Assembly: GCA_903930535.1 (NCBI GenBank)
Contig: CAIYYX010000053.1
Span: 1 to 32,050, forward strand
Length of the DNA stretch: 32,050 nt
DNA from: an uncultured Sterolibacterium sp.
Lineage (GTDB): Bacteria > Pseudomonadota > Gammaproteobacteria > Burkholderiales > Rhodocyclaceae
Reading direction: 5' to 3'
The position numbers and the translations under genes were made by a program. This document shows positions 16,129 through 25,071 of this stretch, one piece after another. How positions within the stretch are numbered: position 1 is the stretch's first letter; the number at the start of each line of letters is the position of its first letter. The notes beneath the pieces are model-generated. The model was not told the origin of the DNA. It worked only from the letters and a program-made list of their open reading frames with translations, and did no database searches.

Positions 16129-16965
16129 CTAATAGCGGCGGCGTCTGTTCGCGTAGCCGATGGCTCCCGGCAACTCGGCAACAATCAGCGCGCCCGTCAG
16201 CACCACGCTCCATGACAGATAGAGCCATACCAGGAAGATCGGTATCGCGGCAAAGGCGCCATAGACCACCGTATAGGTCGGGAAGTTGCTGATGAAACCG
16301 CCGAACAGGCGCTGCATCAGGGTGAAGCCCACGGTGGCAAAAACCCCGCCAATCAAGGCGTGCCAACGATTCATCGCCCGATTGGGCACCGCGTAGTAGA
16401 GCAGGGCAAACAGCATCGTCATAATGACGGAAGGAAGGAAGCGGATGAACAGGGTGTTGAGAAATTTCGGCTCATCGACCAGGCCTAGCGAGACGCTGGC
16501 GAGGTAGGCGATTATCGCCAGGCTGCCGCCAAACAGTACCGGTCCCAGCAGCAAGGCCAGGAGATGCATGAATATGCGCCGCAGCAGCGGGCGCTTTTCC
16601 TTGACCTGCCAGATGGCATTGAAGGCATGCTCCATGGTCAGCATCTGCATCAGCGCTGTCGCTGCCAGCGCGGTTATGCCGATCAGCGTCAAATGCCCGG
16701 CCTTGTGCGCGAACTGGACGACATATTTGGCAATGATGCTGCCGGCTTTTTCCGGCAACAGGTTGGCGAGCAGGAATTTTTCCAGCGCCGCGCCCATGCC
16801 GGCGGCGAAAGGATAATGCGTGGTCAGCGCCAGGCCCACCGCGATGAGGGGCACCAGGCCGAGCAGCGTGGCAAAGGAAAGGCTCGCTGCCGTCTGCGCA
16901 TAGCGCTCGACATGGAAGCGGAGCATAACCCTGGCAATCAAGCGGAGCGGGGCTAACAGCATCAT
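16129..16965 (-). CDS. YihY/BrkB family inner-membrane protein
   Basis: The 278-residue protein is polytopic (about six membrane segments) and matches the YihY/virulence factor BrkB family, once mis-called ribonuclease BN. Seen are YAQTAASLSFATLLGLVPL near the N-terminus, FNAIWQVKEKRPLLRRI, and the C-terminal FPTYTVVYGAFAAIPIFLVW. Function is not established in this family. It is divergent from the DUF2069 gene, and its TAG stop touches the repeat element at 15998-16128. Confidence 0.88.
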   Translation of the reverse strand: MMLLAPLRLIARVMLRFHVERYAQTAASLSFATLLGLVPLIAVGLALTTHYPFAAGMGAALEKFLLANLLPEKAGSIIAKYVVQFAHKAGHLTLIGITALAATALMQMLTMEHAFNAIWQVKEKRPLLRRIFMHLLALLLGPVLFGGSLAIIAYLASVSLGLVDEPKFLNTLFIRFLPSVIMTMLFALLYYAVPNRAMNRWHALIGGVFATVGFTLMQRLFGGFISNFPTYTVVYGAFAAIPIFLVWLYLSWSVVLTGALIVAELPGAIGYANRRRRY

Positions 16966-16981
16966 GGGTGAAGGCGACGCC

Positions 16982-16987
16982 TATAAT
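16982..16987 (+). promoter_or_regulatory. Consensus -10 box with adjacent operator-like palindrome
   Basis: TATAAT is perfect, upstream of the DUF2069 gene, but no convincing -35 is seen. Just downstream, ACAATGG-CGA-CCATTGT (16994-17010) is a 7-bp-arm palindrome lying at the expected start of transcription. Confidence 0.4.
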
Positions 16988-17027
16988 GTCCGAACAATGG
17001 CGACCATTGTAGCGAAAGGGCAAATTG

Positions 17028-17102
17028 ATGAAGGAAGAACGGGTGATCTACTTCAATCTCCTAGGTGTCGCACGCAGACTCGCCCGGAAAAATGCCTCAT
17101 GA
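17028..17102 (+). CDS. Possible 24-codon ORF upstream of the DUF2069 gene
   Basis: ATG 17028 opens a 24-residue frame, MKEERVIYFNLLGVARRLAR and four more residues, preceded at about 8 bases by AAAGGG and ending in a TGA that overlaps the DUF2069 start codon as ATGA. The overlap and ribosome site suggest translation, perhaps as a coupling leader, but the frame is short and may be chance. Confidence 0.25.
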   Translation: MKEERVIYFNLLGVARRLARKNAS

Positions 17103-17461
17103 ACCGCGACAAGACCCTGCGTGCGCTGCGGTTTTCCGCCAGCGCCAGCCAGATCACGCTGATCGTGCTGTGCCTGGCCTGGGAACTCTGGCTGGCACCG
17201 CTGCGTCCGGGCGGATCGATGCTGGTATTGAAGACCCTGCCACTCCTGACGCCTCTTTTCGGCATCCTCTCCGGCAGGCGCTACACCTATCAGTGGAGCA
17301 CTTTCCTGGCTCTGGCCTACCTCACCGAGGGACTGGTACGCGCCGCCTCTGACCAGGGGCTGTCGGCATGGCTCGCCGGCGCCGAGACCGTTCTGGCGAC
17401 GATTTTCCTCACCTCCTGCATGCTTTACGCCAGGCTTTCCGCTTCTTCCCGTCAGACCTGA
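17099..17461 (+). CDS. DUF2069 small inner-membrane protein
   Basis: I start at ATG 17099 (120 residues), since the longer upstream frame has no membrane pattern. The product has three to four hydrophobic segments and the family's central [19 protein letters not shown], followed by [17 protein letters not shown]2069 proteins are of unknown function and are often found near wrbA or yihY in betaproteobacteria; here yihY is divergent. Its end overlaps the convergent leuA by 10 bases. Confidence 0.85.
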   Translation: MNRDKTLRALRFSASASQITLIVLCLAWELWLAPLRPGGSMLVLKTLPLLTPLFGILSGRRYTYQWSTFLALAYLTEGLVRAASDQGLSAWLAGAETVLATIFLTSCMLYARLSASSRQT

Positions 17462-18987
17462 GGGCTCAAGCGTTCGCGCGTCGAATAAAGCTTGTTCAAG
17501 GCGTTGAGATAGGCCTTGGCCGAGGCCACGATGATGTCCGTGTCCGCACCCTGGCCATTGACGATGCGTCCATCCATGGCCAGGCGCACCGTCACTTCGC
17601 CCTGCGCATCTGTGCCTGTGGTGATGCTGTTCACGGAGAACAGCAACAGGTCAGCGCCGCTTTTCGCCACGCTCTCGATTGCCTTGAAGGCAGCATCGAC
17701 CGGCCCACTGCCATCGGCCTCGGCACGATGCTCATTGCCCCCGACAGCCAGGGTGATGTTGGCATGGGGCGTCTCGCCGGTCTCTGAGTGAAAGCGCGTG
17801 GAGATGAGGCGGTAATGCTCCTGCTCCGGCGTCACCGCCTCATCACTCATCAGGGCATGGAGATCCTCGTCGAAGATGTCGTGCTTCTTATCGGCTAGTT
17901 CCTTGAAGCGGGCGAAAGCCGAGTTTAATACCTGTTCGGATTCGACCTCGATGCCAAGTTCCTTCAGCCGCGCCCTGAAAGCGGTTCGACCCGAATGCTT
18001 GCCGAGAACGAGCTTGTTGGCGTTCCAGCCGACATCCTCGGCGCGCATGATTTCGTAAGTCTCCCTGTGCTTGAGTACACCATCCTGGTGGATTCCTGCC
18101 TCATGAGAGAAAGCATTGGCGCCGACGATGGCCTTGTTCGGCTGCACCGGGAAACCGGTGATGCCCGAGACCAGCTTGGAGGCGGAAAGAATCTGGGTGC
18201 TGTCGATGCGCGTATCGCAGGGAAAGATGTCCTGGCGGGTGCGCACCGCCATGACGATTTCCTCCAATGAGGCATTGCCGGCGCGCTCTCCCAGGCCGTT
18301 GATGGTGCATTCCACCTGGCGCGCGCCGGCCATCACGGCGGCGAGCGAGTTGGCGACGGCCAGACCGAGGTCGTTGTGGCAATGCACCGACCAGATCACC
18401 TTGTCAGAGTTCGGAATGCGTTCGCGCAACTGCACGATGCGCTCAGCGTACTGCTCGGGAACGTTATAGCCGACCGTGTCGGGAATATTGATGACGGTGG
18501 CGCCTTCCTTGATCACCGCCTCTATGATGCGGCAGAGAAAATCGATTTCCGAGCGGCCTGCGTCCTCGCAGGAGAACTCGATGTCGGCGATGTGATTGCG
18601 GGCAAAGCGCACGGCATTGACGGCGGCGGTGATGACCTCACTCGGCGTCATGCGCAGCTTCTTCTCCATGTGGATGGAACTGGTGGCGAGGAAGGTGTGG
18701 ATGCGACCTGACCTGGCCGGCTTGATTGCTTCCAGGGCGCGCGAAATGTCCTTGTCGCTGGTGCGGCACAGCGCGGCGACGGTGCAGTCCTTGATGGCCT
18801 CGGCCACGGCCTTCACCGATTCGAAATCGCCATTGGAGGCGGCGGGAAAGCCGGCCTCGATCACATCGACGCGTAGCTTCTCAAGCTGGCGCGCGATGCG
18901 GACTTTCTCTTCGCGCGTCATGGAGGCACCCGGACTCTGCTCGCCGTCGCGCAAGGTGGTGTCAAAAATCAACAAGGGGTCTTTCAT
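17452..18987 (-). CDS. leuA: 2-isopropylmalate synthase
   Basis: I start at ATG 18985-18987 (511 residues), with AAGGAG seven bases upstream. The N-terminal TIM barrel has [12 protein letters not shown] (9-20), the metal-binding HCHNDLG and [14 protein letters not shown]; the C-terminal LeuA dimer domain (about 390-505) binds leucine for feedback inhibition, with [14 protein letters not shown] and [17 protein letters not shown]. The enzyme commits 2-oxoisovalerate and acetyl-CoA to leucine synthesis. It is last in the ilvBNC-psd-pssA-leuA array, but a promoter, a leucine-rich ORF and paired hairpins lie just upstream, suggesting leucine-responsive attenuation. Confidence 0.96.
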   Translation of the reverse strand: MKDPLLIFDTTLRDGEQSPGASMTREEKVRIARQLEKLRVDVIEAGFPAASNGDFESVKAVAEAIKDCTVAALCRTSDKDISRALEAIKPARSGRIHTFLATSSIHMEKKLRMTPSEVITAAVNAVRFARNHIADIEFSCEDAGRSEIDFLCRIIEAVIKEGATVINIPDTVGYNVPEQYAERIVQLRERIPNSDKVIWSVHCHNDLGLAVANSLAAVMAGARQVECTINGLGERAGNASLEEIVMAVRTRQDIFPCDTRIDSTQILSASKLVSGITGFPVQPNKAIVGANAFSHEAGIHQDGVLKHRETYEIMRAEDVGWNANKLVLGKHSGRTAFRARLKELGIEVESEQVLNSAFARFKELADKKHDIFDEDLHALMSDEAVTPEQEHYRLISTRFHSETGETPHANITLAVGGNEHRAEADGSGPVDAAFKAIESVAKSGADLLLFSVNSITTGTDAQGEVTVRLAMDGRIVNGQGADTDIIVASAKAYLNALNKLYSTRERLSPQV

Positions 18988-18993
18988 CTTCTT

Positions 18994-19050
18994 CTCCTTG
19001 GAATGAACATCAAAGCGTGGATCCGCCAAGCTTGGCAGCTGGCTGCCAAG
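18994..19050 (-). promoter_or_regulatory. Candidate attenuator: alternating hairpin segments before leuA
   Basis: Read on the minus strand: CTTGGCAGC (19042-19050) pairs with GCTGCCAAG (19031-19039) as a 9-bp hairpin; a further CTTGGC (19025-19030) is complementary to CCAAGG (18996-19001), which overlaps the leuA Shine-Dalgarno AAGGAG (18994-18999). The first arm is also complementary to GGCTGC in the Leu codons of the upstream ORF. These alternatives resemble a ribosome-controlled switch. This is inferred from base-pairing alone. Confidence 0.45.
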
Positions 19051-19083
19051 CCCGAAATAAAACCAAATTGTGGGGAGGGGGTT

Positions 19084-19170
19084 TTAGCGCGCGCGGCGCA
19101 GCAGCAGCCTCGCCAGCAGGAAGCTGGAGAGGGTGAGAAAGAGTGCTGAGAAAAGCGTCATGGCATTCAT
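19084..19170 (-). CDS. Leucine-rich 28-residue ORF, possible leuA leader peptide
   Basis: ATG 19168-19170 opens MNAMTLFSALFLTLSSFLLA then RLLLRRAR, nine leucines in 28 residues, with five in a run of seven near the end. It ends 96 bases before leuA. No Shine-Dalgarno is seen; the predicted transcription start falls at or close to the ATG, so it may be translated from a leaderless transcript. By analogy with leucine leader peptides its translation could sense charged tRNA-Leu. It could instead be a small membrane protein or chance. Confidence 0.45.
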   Translation of the reverse strand: MNAMTLFSALFLTLSSFLLARLLLRRAR

Positions 19171-19176
19171 GGTGTC

Positions 19177-19206
19177 AATATAAACGGCAAAGCACGGCCG
19201 CGTCAA
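19177..19206 (-). promoter_or_regulatory. Candidate promoter for the leader ORF and leuA
   Basis: On the minus strand, TTGACG (19201-19206) is followed after 18 bases by TATATT (19177-19182), five of six matches each. It begins 14 bases after the pssA stop, so leuA may have its own transcription in addition to read-through. Confidence 0.55.
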
Positions 19207-19219
19207 CTCCGCCGCGAAA

Positions 19220-19975
19220 TCAAACCACGTGGCGCCGGCGGAACCAATACCACGCCTCAAGGACATAGCCCGAGAGGGCATAGCACAGGAACAGGGCGAA
19301 CAACCATCCGGCAGGATAGGTCGATACCAGGGCGAAGCCCAGTGCAAAGGCGGCGACGACGACGAAGGGCACGCTCTTGCGCAGGTTGATGTCCTTGCCG
19401 CTCCAGTAGCGGATGTTGGAGACCATGGTGATGCCAGCGAATATCGTCAGCGCACAGGCAGACCAGCGCACCTCGCTGCCGCTATAGCCCAGATCGAGCA
19501 TGACCCATACCAGGCCAGCGACCAGCGCTGCCGCAGCGGGACTGGGCAGGCCCTGGAAGTAGCGCTTGTCTACGACGTCGATATTGGTATTGAAGCGCGC
19601 CAGGCGCAGCGCAGCACCGGCGCAATAGATGAAGGCGGCGATCCAGCCGAGCTTGCCCATGCCCTTCAGAGCCCATTCGTAAATCACCAGGGAAGGCGCG
19701 GCGCCGAACGAAACCATGTCGGAGAGCGAGTCGTATTCGGCGCCGAAGGCACTCTGTGTATGAGTCAGGCGCGCCACGCGACCATCGAGGCCATCCAGCA
19801 CCATGGCCACGAAAATAGCGACGGCGGAATGTTCGAAACGCCCGTTCATCGCCTGGACAATGGCGTAAAAGCCGGCGAACAGCGCGGCGGTGGTAAACAG
19901 GTTGGGCAGGATGTAGATGCCGCGCCGACGCAGTTCGGGATGCAACAGGATCTTGCGGGGTTGGATCTCCGGCAT
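19220..19975 (-). CDS. pssA: CDP-diacylglycerol--serine O-phosphatidyltransferase
   Basis: The 251-residue integral membrane protein has the CDP-alcohol phosphotransferase motif DGLDGRVAR then FGAEYDSLSD, with the four conserved aspartates, and about eight hydrophobic segments. It is the membrane-embedded PssA type, which transfers phosphatidyl from CDP-diacylglycerol to serine, unlike the E. coli soluble enzyme. It follows psd, whose product decarboxylates the phosphatidylserine, so both steps to phosphatidylethanolamine are adjacent. Confidence 0.95.
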   Translation of the reverse strand: MPEIQPRKILLHPELRRRGIYILPNLFTTAALFAGFYAIVQAMNGRFEHSAVAIFVAMVLDGLDGRVARLTHTQSAFGAEYDSLSDMVSFGAAPSLVIYEWALKGMGKLGWIAAFIYCAGAALRLARFNTNIDVVDKRYFQGLPSPAAAALVAGLVWVMLDLGYSGSEVRWSACALTIFAGITMVSNIRYWSGKDINLRKSVPFVVVAAFALGFALVSTYPAGWLFALFLCYALSGYVLEAWYWFRRRHVV

Positions 19976-20025
19976 GACAGGCTGGCAGTCAGGAAGAGGT
20001 TTTCATTGTATGCGCTGCGCATCGC

Positions 20026-20670
20026 TCATGGCAATTCGGCGAGCAGGGTCGTTGCGGCATGGACCTTGTCGCCAATAGTCACCTTGATGCGTGCTGCGGG
20101 CGGCAGATAAATATCGACGCGCGAGCCGAAGCGGATGAAGCCATAGCGCTGGCCGCGCGTCAGGCCGGTCCCGGCATCGACATAGCAGAGGATGCGGCGG
20201 GCGATCAGTCCGGCCACCTGGACGCAGGTGATGTCATGGCCGTCTGCAGTCCTGATCCACAGCGCATTTCGCTCGTTCTCGGTCGAGGCCTTGTCGAGAT
20301 CGGCATTCACGAACTTGCCCGGATGGTACCAGCGCTGTTTCACCTCGCCATCGACAGGGCTGCGGTTGGAATGGACATTGAACACATTCATGAACACGCT
20401 GACCTTCAAGGCATCGCGATTGAGCCAGGTATCCCTCACCGGCTCGATGGCGACGATGCGGCCGTCGGCCGGTGCCACCACTGACTTGGCGTTTCCTGCC
20501 ACCTCCCGAGCCGGATCGCGAAAAAACTGGACGCAGAAGAGCCAGACCAACCATATGGGAGAAGCCCAGAGCAGGCCGGCGAGAGACGTCACCACCAGTG
20601 CCAAGCCCAGGGCGAGGGCGATGAATGGCCAGCCCTCGCGGGCGATGAGCGGATGCGGGTAGCTGGACAC
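20026..20670 (-). CDS. psd: Phosphatidylserine decarboxylase proenzyme (short type)
   Basis: The 214-residue protein is the short form of Psd. It has an N-terminal membrane segment, [31 protein letters not shown] and the self-cleavage motif FGSRVD (G182-S183), where serine becomes the pyruvoyl group of the alpha chain. It makes phosphatidylethanolamine from phosphatidylserine. It sits 4 bases after ilvC and 50 bases before pssA, so it is probably co-transcribed with amino acid genes. Confidence 0.95.
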   Translation of the reverse strand: MSSYPHPLIAREGWPFIALALGLALVVTSLAGLLWASPIWLVWLFCVQFFRDPAREVAGNAKSVVAPADGRIVAIEPVRDTWLNRDALKVSVFMNVFNVHSNRSPVDGEVKQRWYHPGKFVNADLDKASTENERNALWIRTADGHDITCVQVAGLIARRILCYVDAGTGLTRGQRYGFIRFGSRVDIYLPPAARIKVTIGDKVHAATTLLAELP

Positions 20671-20674
20671 CGGG

Positions 20675-21773
<1,099 letters not shown>

Positions 21774-22265
21774 TCAAACCTTGAGAATCCTGTCGCCGCG
21801 GCCTATGCCGCAGACGCCGGTGCGCACCGTCTCGAGAATCAAGGTACGGTCTATCGCGTCGAGGAAAGCATCGAGCTTGGCGTTGTTACCTGTCAATTCG
21901 ATGACATAGGTGGATTCCGTGACATCGATGATACGGCCGCGGAAAATGTCGGCGATGCGCTTCATCTCCTCGCGATCCTTGCCGGTGGCGCGCACCTTCA
22001 CCAGCATGAGTTCGCGTTCGATGTGGGCCGCCTCCGAGAGGTCGACCACCTTGACCACCTCGATCAGTTTGTTCAGTTGCTTGGTGATCTGCTCGATGAC
22101 GTCGTCTGAGCCAACGCTGACAATGGTCATGCGCGACAGCGAGGGATCCTCGGTCGGCGCCACGGTCAAGGACTCGATGTTGAAGGCGCGCGCAGAGAAC
22201 AGGCCGGAGACGCGCGAAAGCGCGCCGGCTTCGTTTTCCAGGAGTATCGAAATAATGTGTCTCAT
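21774..22265 (-). CDS. ilvN: Acetolactate synthase small (regulatory) subunit
   Basis: The 163-residue protein starts MRHIISILLENEAGALSRVS, an ACT domain that binds valine for feedback control, with the usual FNIESLTVAPTEDPSLSRM, followed by a second ACT-like C-terminal half (SEAAHIERELMLVKVRA). It assembles with and activates the catalytic subunit encoded 19 bases upstream. By length it is the IlvH-type small subunit; ilvH would be an equally good symbol. Confidence 0.95.
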   Translation of the reverse strand: MRHIISILLENEAGALSRVSGLFSARAFNIESLTVAPTEDPSLSRMTIVSVGSDDVIEQITKQLNKLIEVVKVVDLSEAAHIERELMLVKVRATGKDREEMKRIADIFRGRIIDVTESTYVIELTGNNAKLDAFLDAIDRTLILETVRTGVCGIGRGDRILKV

Positions 22266-22284
22266 GTTCTTCGTTCCTAGCGCT

Positions 22285-23994
22285 TCACAAATCTTCAGCC
22301 AGAATCATCTGGGAGAGACCTTTTCCCGCCGCCACCATGGGAAACACGTTGGCAGTCTGATCGGTGATGAAGTCCATGAAGACGAGATCGTTCTTATGCT
22401 CGGTGAAAGCGCGGCGCAAGGCCGGTTCCACATCTTCCGGCTTGGTGATTTGCATGCCGACGTGGCCGTAGGCTTCCGCCAACTTGACGAAGTCGGGTAG
22501 CGCATCGATGTAGGACTCGGCATAGCGGTTGCCGTGGAACATCTCCTGCCACTGCCGGACCATGCCAAGATAGCGGTTGTTGAGATTGATGATCTTGATC
22601 GGCAGACGGTACTGCTTGCAAGTAGACAACTCCTGTATGCACATCTGGATCGAGGCCTCTCCTGTGACGCAGGCCACCGTCGCTTTGGGATTGGCGAAAT
22701 GCACGCCCATCGCCGCCGGCAGACCGAAGCCCATGGTGCCAAGGCCACCTGAGTTGATCCAGCGGCGCGGCTTGTCGAACTTGTAGTACTGCGCGGCCCA
22801 CATCTGATGCTGGCCGACGTCCGAGGAAACGAAGGCATTGCCTCCTGTCACCTCATAGAGTTTCTGGATGACGAACTGCGGCATGATGAGTTTGCTGCCC
22901 TGCTTGTATTTCAGGCAGTCCTTGGCGCGCCATTCGGCGATCTGCTGCCACCAGTCGGCAAGCGCCTTGGCGTCGGGCTTGGCCTCGGCCAGTTCCAGTT
23001 GCTTCATCAGGTCTTCCAGCACTTCCGAGACGCCACCGACGATGGGCACATCGACTTTCACCCGCTTCGAGATCGAAGACGGATCGATGTCGATATGAAT
23101 GATCTTGCGCGGCTGCTCCGCGAAATGGTCAGGGCTGCCGATGACGCGGTCATCGAAACGGGCGCCAATGGCCAGGAGCACGTCGCAATGCTGCATGGCC
23201 ATATTGGCTTCAACAGTGCCGTGCATGCCGAGCATGCCAAGGAACTGCGGGTCGGTACCGGGATAACCACCCAGCCCCATCAAGGTGTTGGTGATGGGGA
23301 AGCCGAGCGCCTTGACCAGCTTTTTCAGCAATTCCGCGGCATCCGAGAGAATCACGCCGCCACCGGCATAAATCATCGGCCGCTTGGCCTCAAGCAGCAA
23401 CTGCACCGCCTTCTTGATCTGCCCCGTATGGCCCTTGGTGACCGGGTTGTAGGAGCGCATGGTGACGGACTTCGGATAGCTGAACTCGCACTTGTGATTG
23501 GTGACATCCTTGGGGATATCGACCAGCACCGGGCCGGGACGACCGGTCTTGGCGAGATAGAAGGCCTTCTTGATCGTGGTCGCGAGATCCTTGACATCCT
23601 TGACCAGGAAATTATGTTTGACGCAGGGTCGGGTGATGCCGACCGTGTCGCACTCCTGGAAGGCATCCTGGCCGATATAGGCAGTTGGAACCTGGCCGGT
23701 GATAACCACCAGCGGGATCGAATCCATATAGGCGGTGGCAATGCCGGTCACGGCATTGGTCACGCCAGGACCCGAGGTCACCAAGCACACGCCGATCTTC
23801 TGGGAAGACCGAGAATAGGCGTCCGCGGCATGCACCGCCGCCTGCTCGTGTCGCACCAGGACATGCTTGAACTTGTCCTGCTTGAACATCTCGTCGTAGA
23901 TGTACAAAACCGAGCCGCCAGGATAGCCGAAGACAAACTCGACCTTTTCTTCCTGCAAGCACCTGATTAAAATTTCCGCACCAGTCAAAACCAT
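22285..23994 (-). CDS. ilvB: Acetolactate synthase large (catalytic) subunit
   Basis: The 569-residue thiamine-diphosphate enzyme begins MVLTGAEILIRCLQ and has the FGYPGG loop, the catalytic glutamate E50 in RHEQAAVHAADAY, a central FAD-binding domain (AIGARFDDRVIG) and the C-terminal cofactor site GEASIQMCIQELSTC followed by NLNNRYLGMVRQW. It condenses two pyruvates, or pyruvate with 2-oxobutyrate. It is the first gene of the ilvB-ilvN-ilvC-psd-pssA-leuA array. The cofactor motif has Glu in place of the more usual GDGS aspartate, probably normal for this lineage. Confidence 0.97.
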   Translation of the reverse strand: MVLTGAEILIRCLQEEKVEFVFGYPGGSVLYIYDEMFKQDKFKHVLVRHEQAAVHAADAYSRSSQKIGVCLVTSGPGVTNAVTGIATAYMDSIPLVVITGQVPTAYIGQDAFQECDTVGITRPCVKHNFLVKDVKDLATTIKKAFYLAKTGRPGPVLVDIPKDVTNHKCEFSYPKSVTMRSYNPVTKGHTGQIKKAVQLLLEAKRPMIYAGGGVILSDAAELLKKLVKALGFPITNTLMGLGGYPGTDPQFLGMLGMHGTVEANMAMQHCDVLLAIGARFDDRVIGSPDHFAEQPRKIIHIDIDPSSISKRVKVDVPIVGGVSEVLEDLMKQLELAEAKPDAKALADWWQQIAEWRAKDCLKYKQGSKLIMPQFVIQKLYEVTGGNAFVSSDVGQHQMWAAQYYKFDKPRRWINSGGLGTMGFGLPAAMGVHFANPKATVACVTGEASIQMCIQELSTCKQYRLPIKIINLNNRYLGMVRQWQEMFHGNRYAESYIDALPDFVKLAEAYGHVGMQITKPEDVEPALRRAFTEHKNDLVFMDFITDQTANVFPMVAAGKGLSQMILAEDL

Positions 23995-24030
23995 CGCTTT
24001 ACCCGAGACATTCGCTTGAAGAAACGTGTA

Positions 24031-24059
24031 ACCTTACTGTCTCGGCCGGATTTGGTCAA
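24031..24059 (-). promoter_or_regulatory. Candidate promoter of the ilv operon
   Basis: On the minus strand, TTGACC (24054-24059) and a weak TAAGGT (24031-24036) are 17 bases apart. An 8-base inverted repeat, CCGAGACA (24003-24010) and TGTCTCGG (24038-24045), spans the -10 and expected start, so it could be a regulator site. Confidence 0.45.
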
Positions 24060-24097
24060 GGCATTGCATGCGAAACTATTTTGAATGAGCGTGTCCG

Positions 24098-24112
24098 GGA
24101 GGCTCTGCCTCC
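24098..24112 (+). promoter_or_regulatory. Hairpin enclosing the Shine-Dalgarno of the sigma factor gene
   Basis: GGAGGC-TCT-GCCTCC is a perfect 6-bp hairpin directly abutting the TTG start at 24113. The only Shine-Dalgarno in reach, GGAGG, is base-paired in it, so translation could be limited or controlled. Confidence 0.5.
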
Positions 24113-24694
24113 TTGGCGATTGAGGATTTTCTCCTGGCAACCCGCACCGAACTTTCGGATTTCCTCGCCAGCGTCGAGCGGCGCGCCTTCAAGCAGGCGC
24201 TCTATGCCGTGCACAGCGATGATCAGGCGTTGGACATCGTCCAGGACGCGATGCTCAAGCTTTCTGAAAAGTACGGCGACAAACCCGTGCCCGAACTGCC
24301 GATGCTGTTCCAGCGCATTCTGCAGAACACCATACGCGACTTCTACCGCCGCCAGAAGGTTCGCTCGCTTTGGACGACCCTGCTCTCCTCATTCACTCCC
24401 GCGGACGACGAGGATGCCGATCCTCTGGAAACTTTAAAGGCTCATGAAGGGTCCAATATCCCGACGCCGCATGCCAGCCTCGAGCAATCGCAAGTCCTTG
24501 CCGTCATTGAGAAAGAAATAGAGAAGCTGCCGCCGCGTCAACGCGAAGCCTTCCTCATGCGTTACTGGGAGGACATGGACATCGCCGAGACGGCTGCGGC
24601 GATGGGCTGTTCCGAAGGCAGCGTGAAGACCCACTGCTCTCGGGCAACACATACCTTGGCAATTGCGCTCAAGGCAAAGGGAATAGAATTATGA
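24113..24694 (+). CDS. ECF-like RNA polymerase sigma factor
   Basis: The 193-residue protein has a region 2 (about 25-82; QALDIVQDAMLKL, NTIRDFYRRQK) and region 4 (about 124-185; LPPRQREAFLMRYWEDMDIA then a helix-turn-helix SEGSVKTHCSRATHTL), with only a short linker. An in-frame stop at 24086-24088 limits the start; TTG 24113 is the best candidate. The family is a conserved betaproteobacterial type found beside ilvB and upstream of DUF3619 and DUF3106 genes. Its promoter targets are unknown. It overlaps the DUF3619 gene as ATGA. Confidence 0.88.
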   Translation: MAIEDFLLATRTELSDFLASVERRAFKQALYAVHSDDQALDIVQDAMLKLSEKYGDKPVPELPMLFQRILQNTIRDFYRRQKVRSLWTTLLSSFTPADDEDADPLETLKAHEGSNIPTPHASLEQSQVLAVIEKEIEKLPPRQREAFLMRYWEDMDIAETAAAMGCSEGSVKTHCSRATHTLAIALKAKGIEL

Positions 24695-25071
24695 ACTTCC
24701 ACGATGATCTTCAGTTTTCCCATAAGGTCGGGCGCGCGCTCAACAAAAGCGCCGAGAACCTCGATCGCAGCACCCGCGACAAGCTTCAGGCGGCGCGCCA
24801 GCGCGCCCTGGGGCATCAGAAAACGGCCGTCGCGGGCTTAAGCCTCGCTGGTTTCGGCCAGTTCGCTGACGAAATCCTGTTGCCGCAGGCGCGCACCCTT
24901 GCGGCATTGTCTACCCTCGTTCTGGGCATCGTCGGCACTTATTACTGGAACCATTTCCAGCAGGCCTTGGACAACGCTGAAATCGACAGCGCGCTCTTGG
25001 CAGACGATCTGCCCATCAACGCCTACCTGGATCGCGGCTTTAGCGCATGGCTCGAGCATCACTCACAATAG
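24691..25071 (+). CDS. DUF3619 membrane protein
   Basis: The 126-residue protein has a basic, soluble N-terminal half, one membrane segment at about 68-88 (AALSTLVLGIVGTYYWNHF) and the family's conserved end, DDLPINAYLDRGFSAWL. Its start overlaps the sigma factor stop by 4 bases. A single-pass membrane protein translated with an ECF-like sigma factor is placed where an anti-sigma factor would be; that role is inference from context, since no zinc or known anti-sigma motif is visible. Confidence 0.82.
   Translation: MNFHDDLQFSHKVGRALNKSAENLDRSTRDKLQAARQRALGHQKTAVAGLSLAGFGQFADEILLPQARTLAALSTLVLGIVGTYYWNHFQQALDNAEIDSALLADDLPINAYLDRGFSAWLEHHSQ

Noticed and set aside
16964-17098. Extended N-terminus for the DUF2069 protein
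   Set aside because: The 45 extra residues lack family similarity and would start inside the yihY promoter region; ATG 17099 fits the family.
19171-19347. Longer 87-codon version of the leucine-rich ORF
   Set aside because: The extra part overlaps the pssA coding end and the predicted promoter, so it is unlikely to be translated.
19229-20110. 293-codon open frame on the plus strand
   Set aside because: Antisense to pssA and the end of psd; no recognisable domain.
22807-23970. 387-codon open frame on the plus strand
   Set aside because: It is entirely antisense to ilvB, which is unmistakable; no family resemblance in the shadow.
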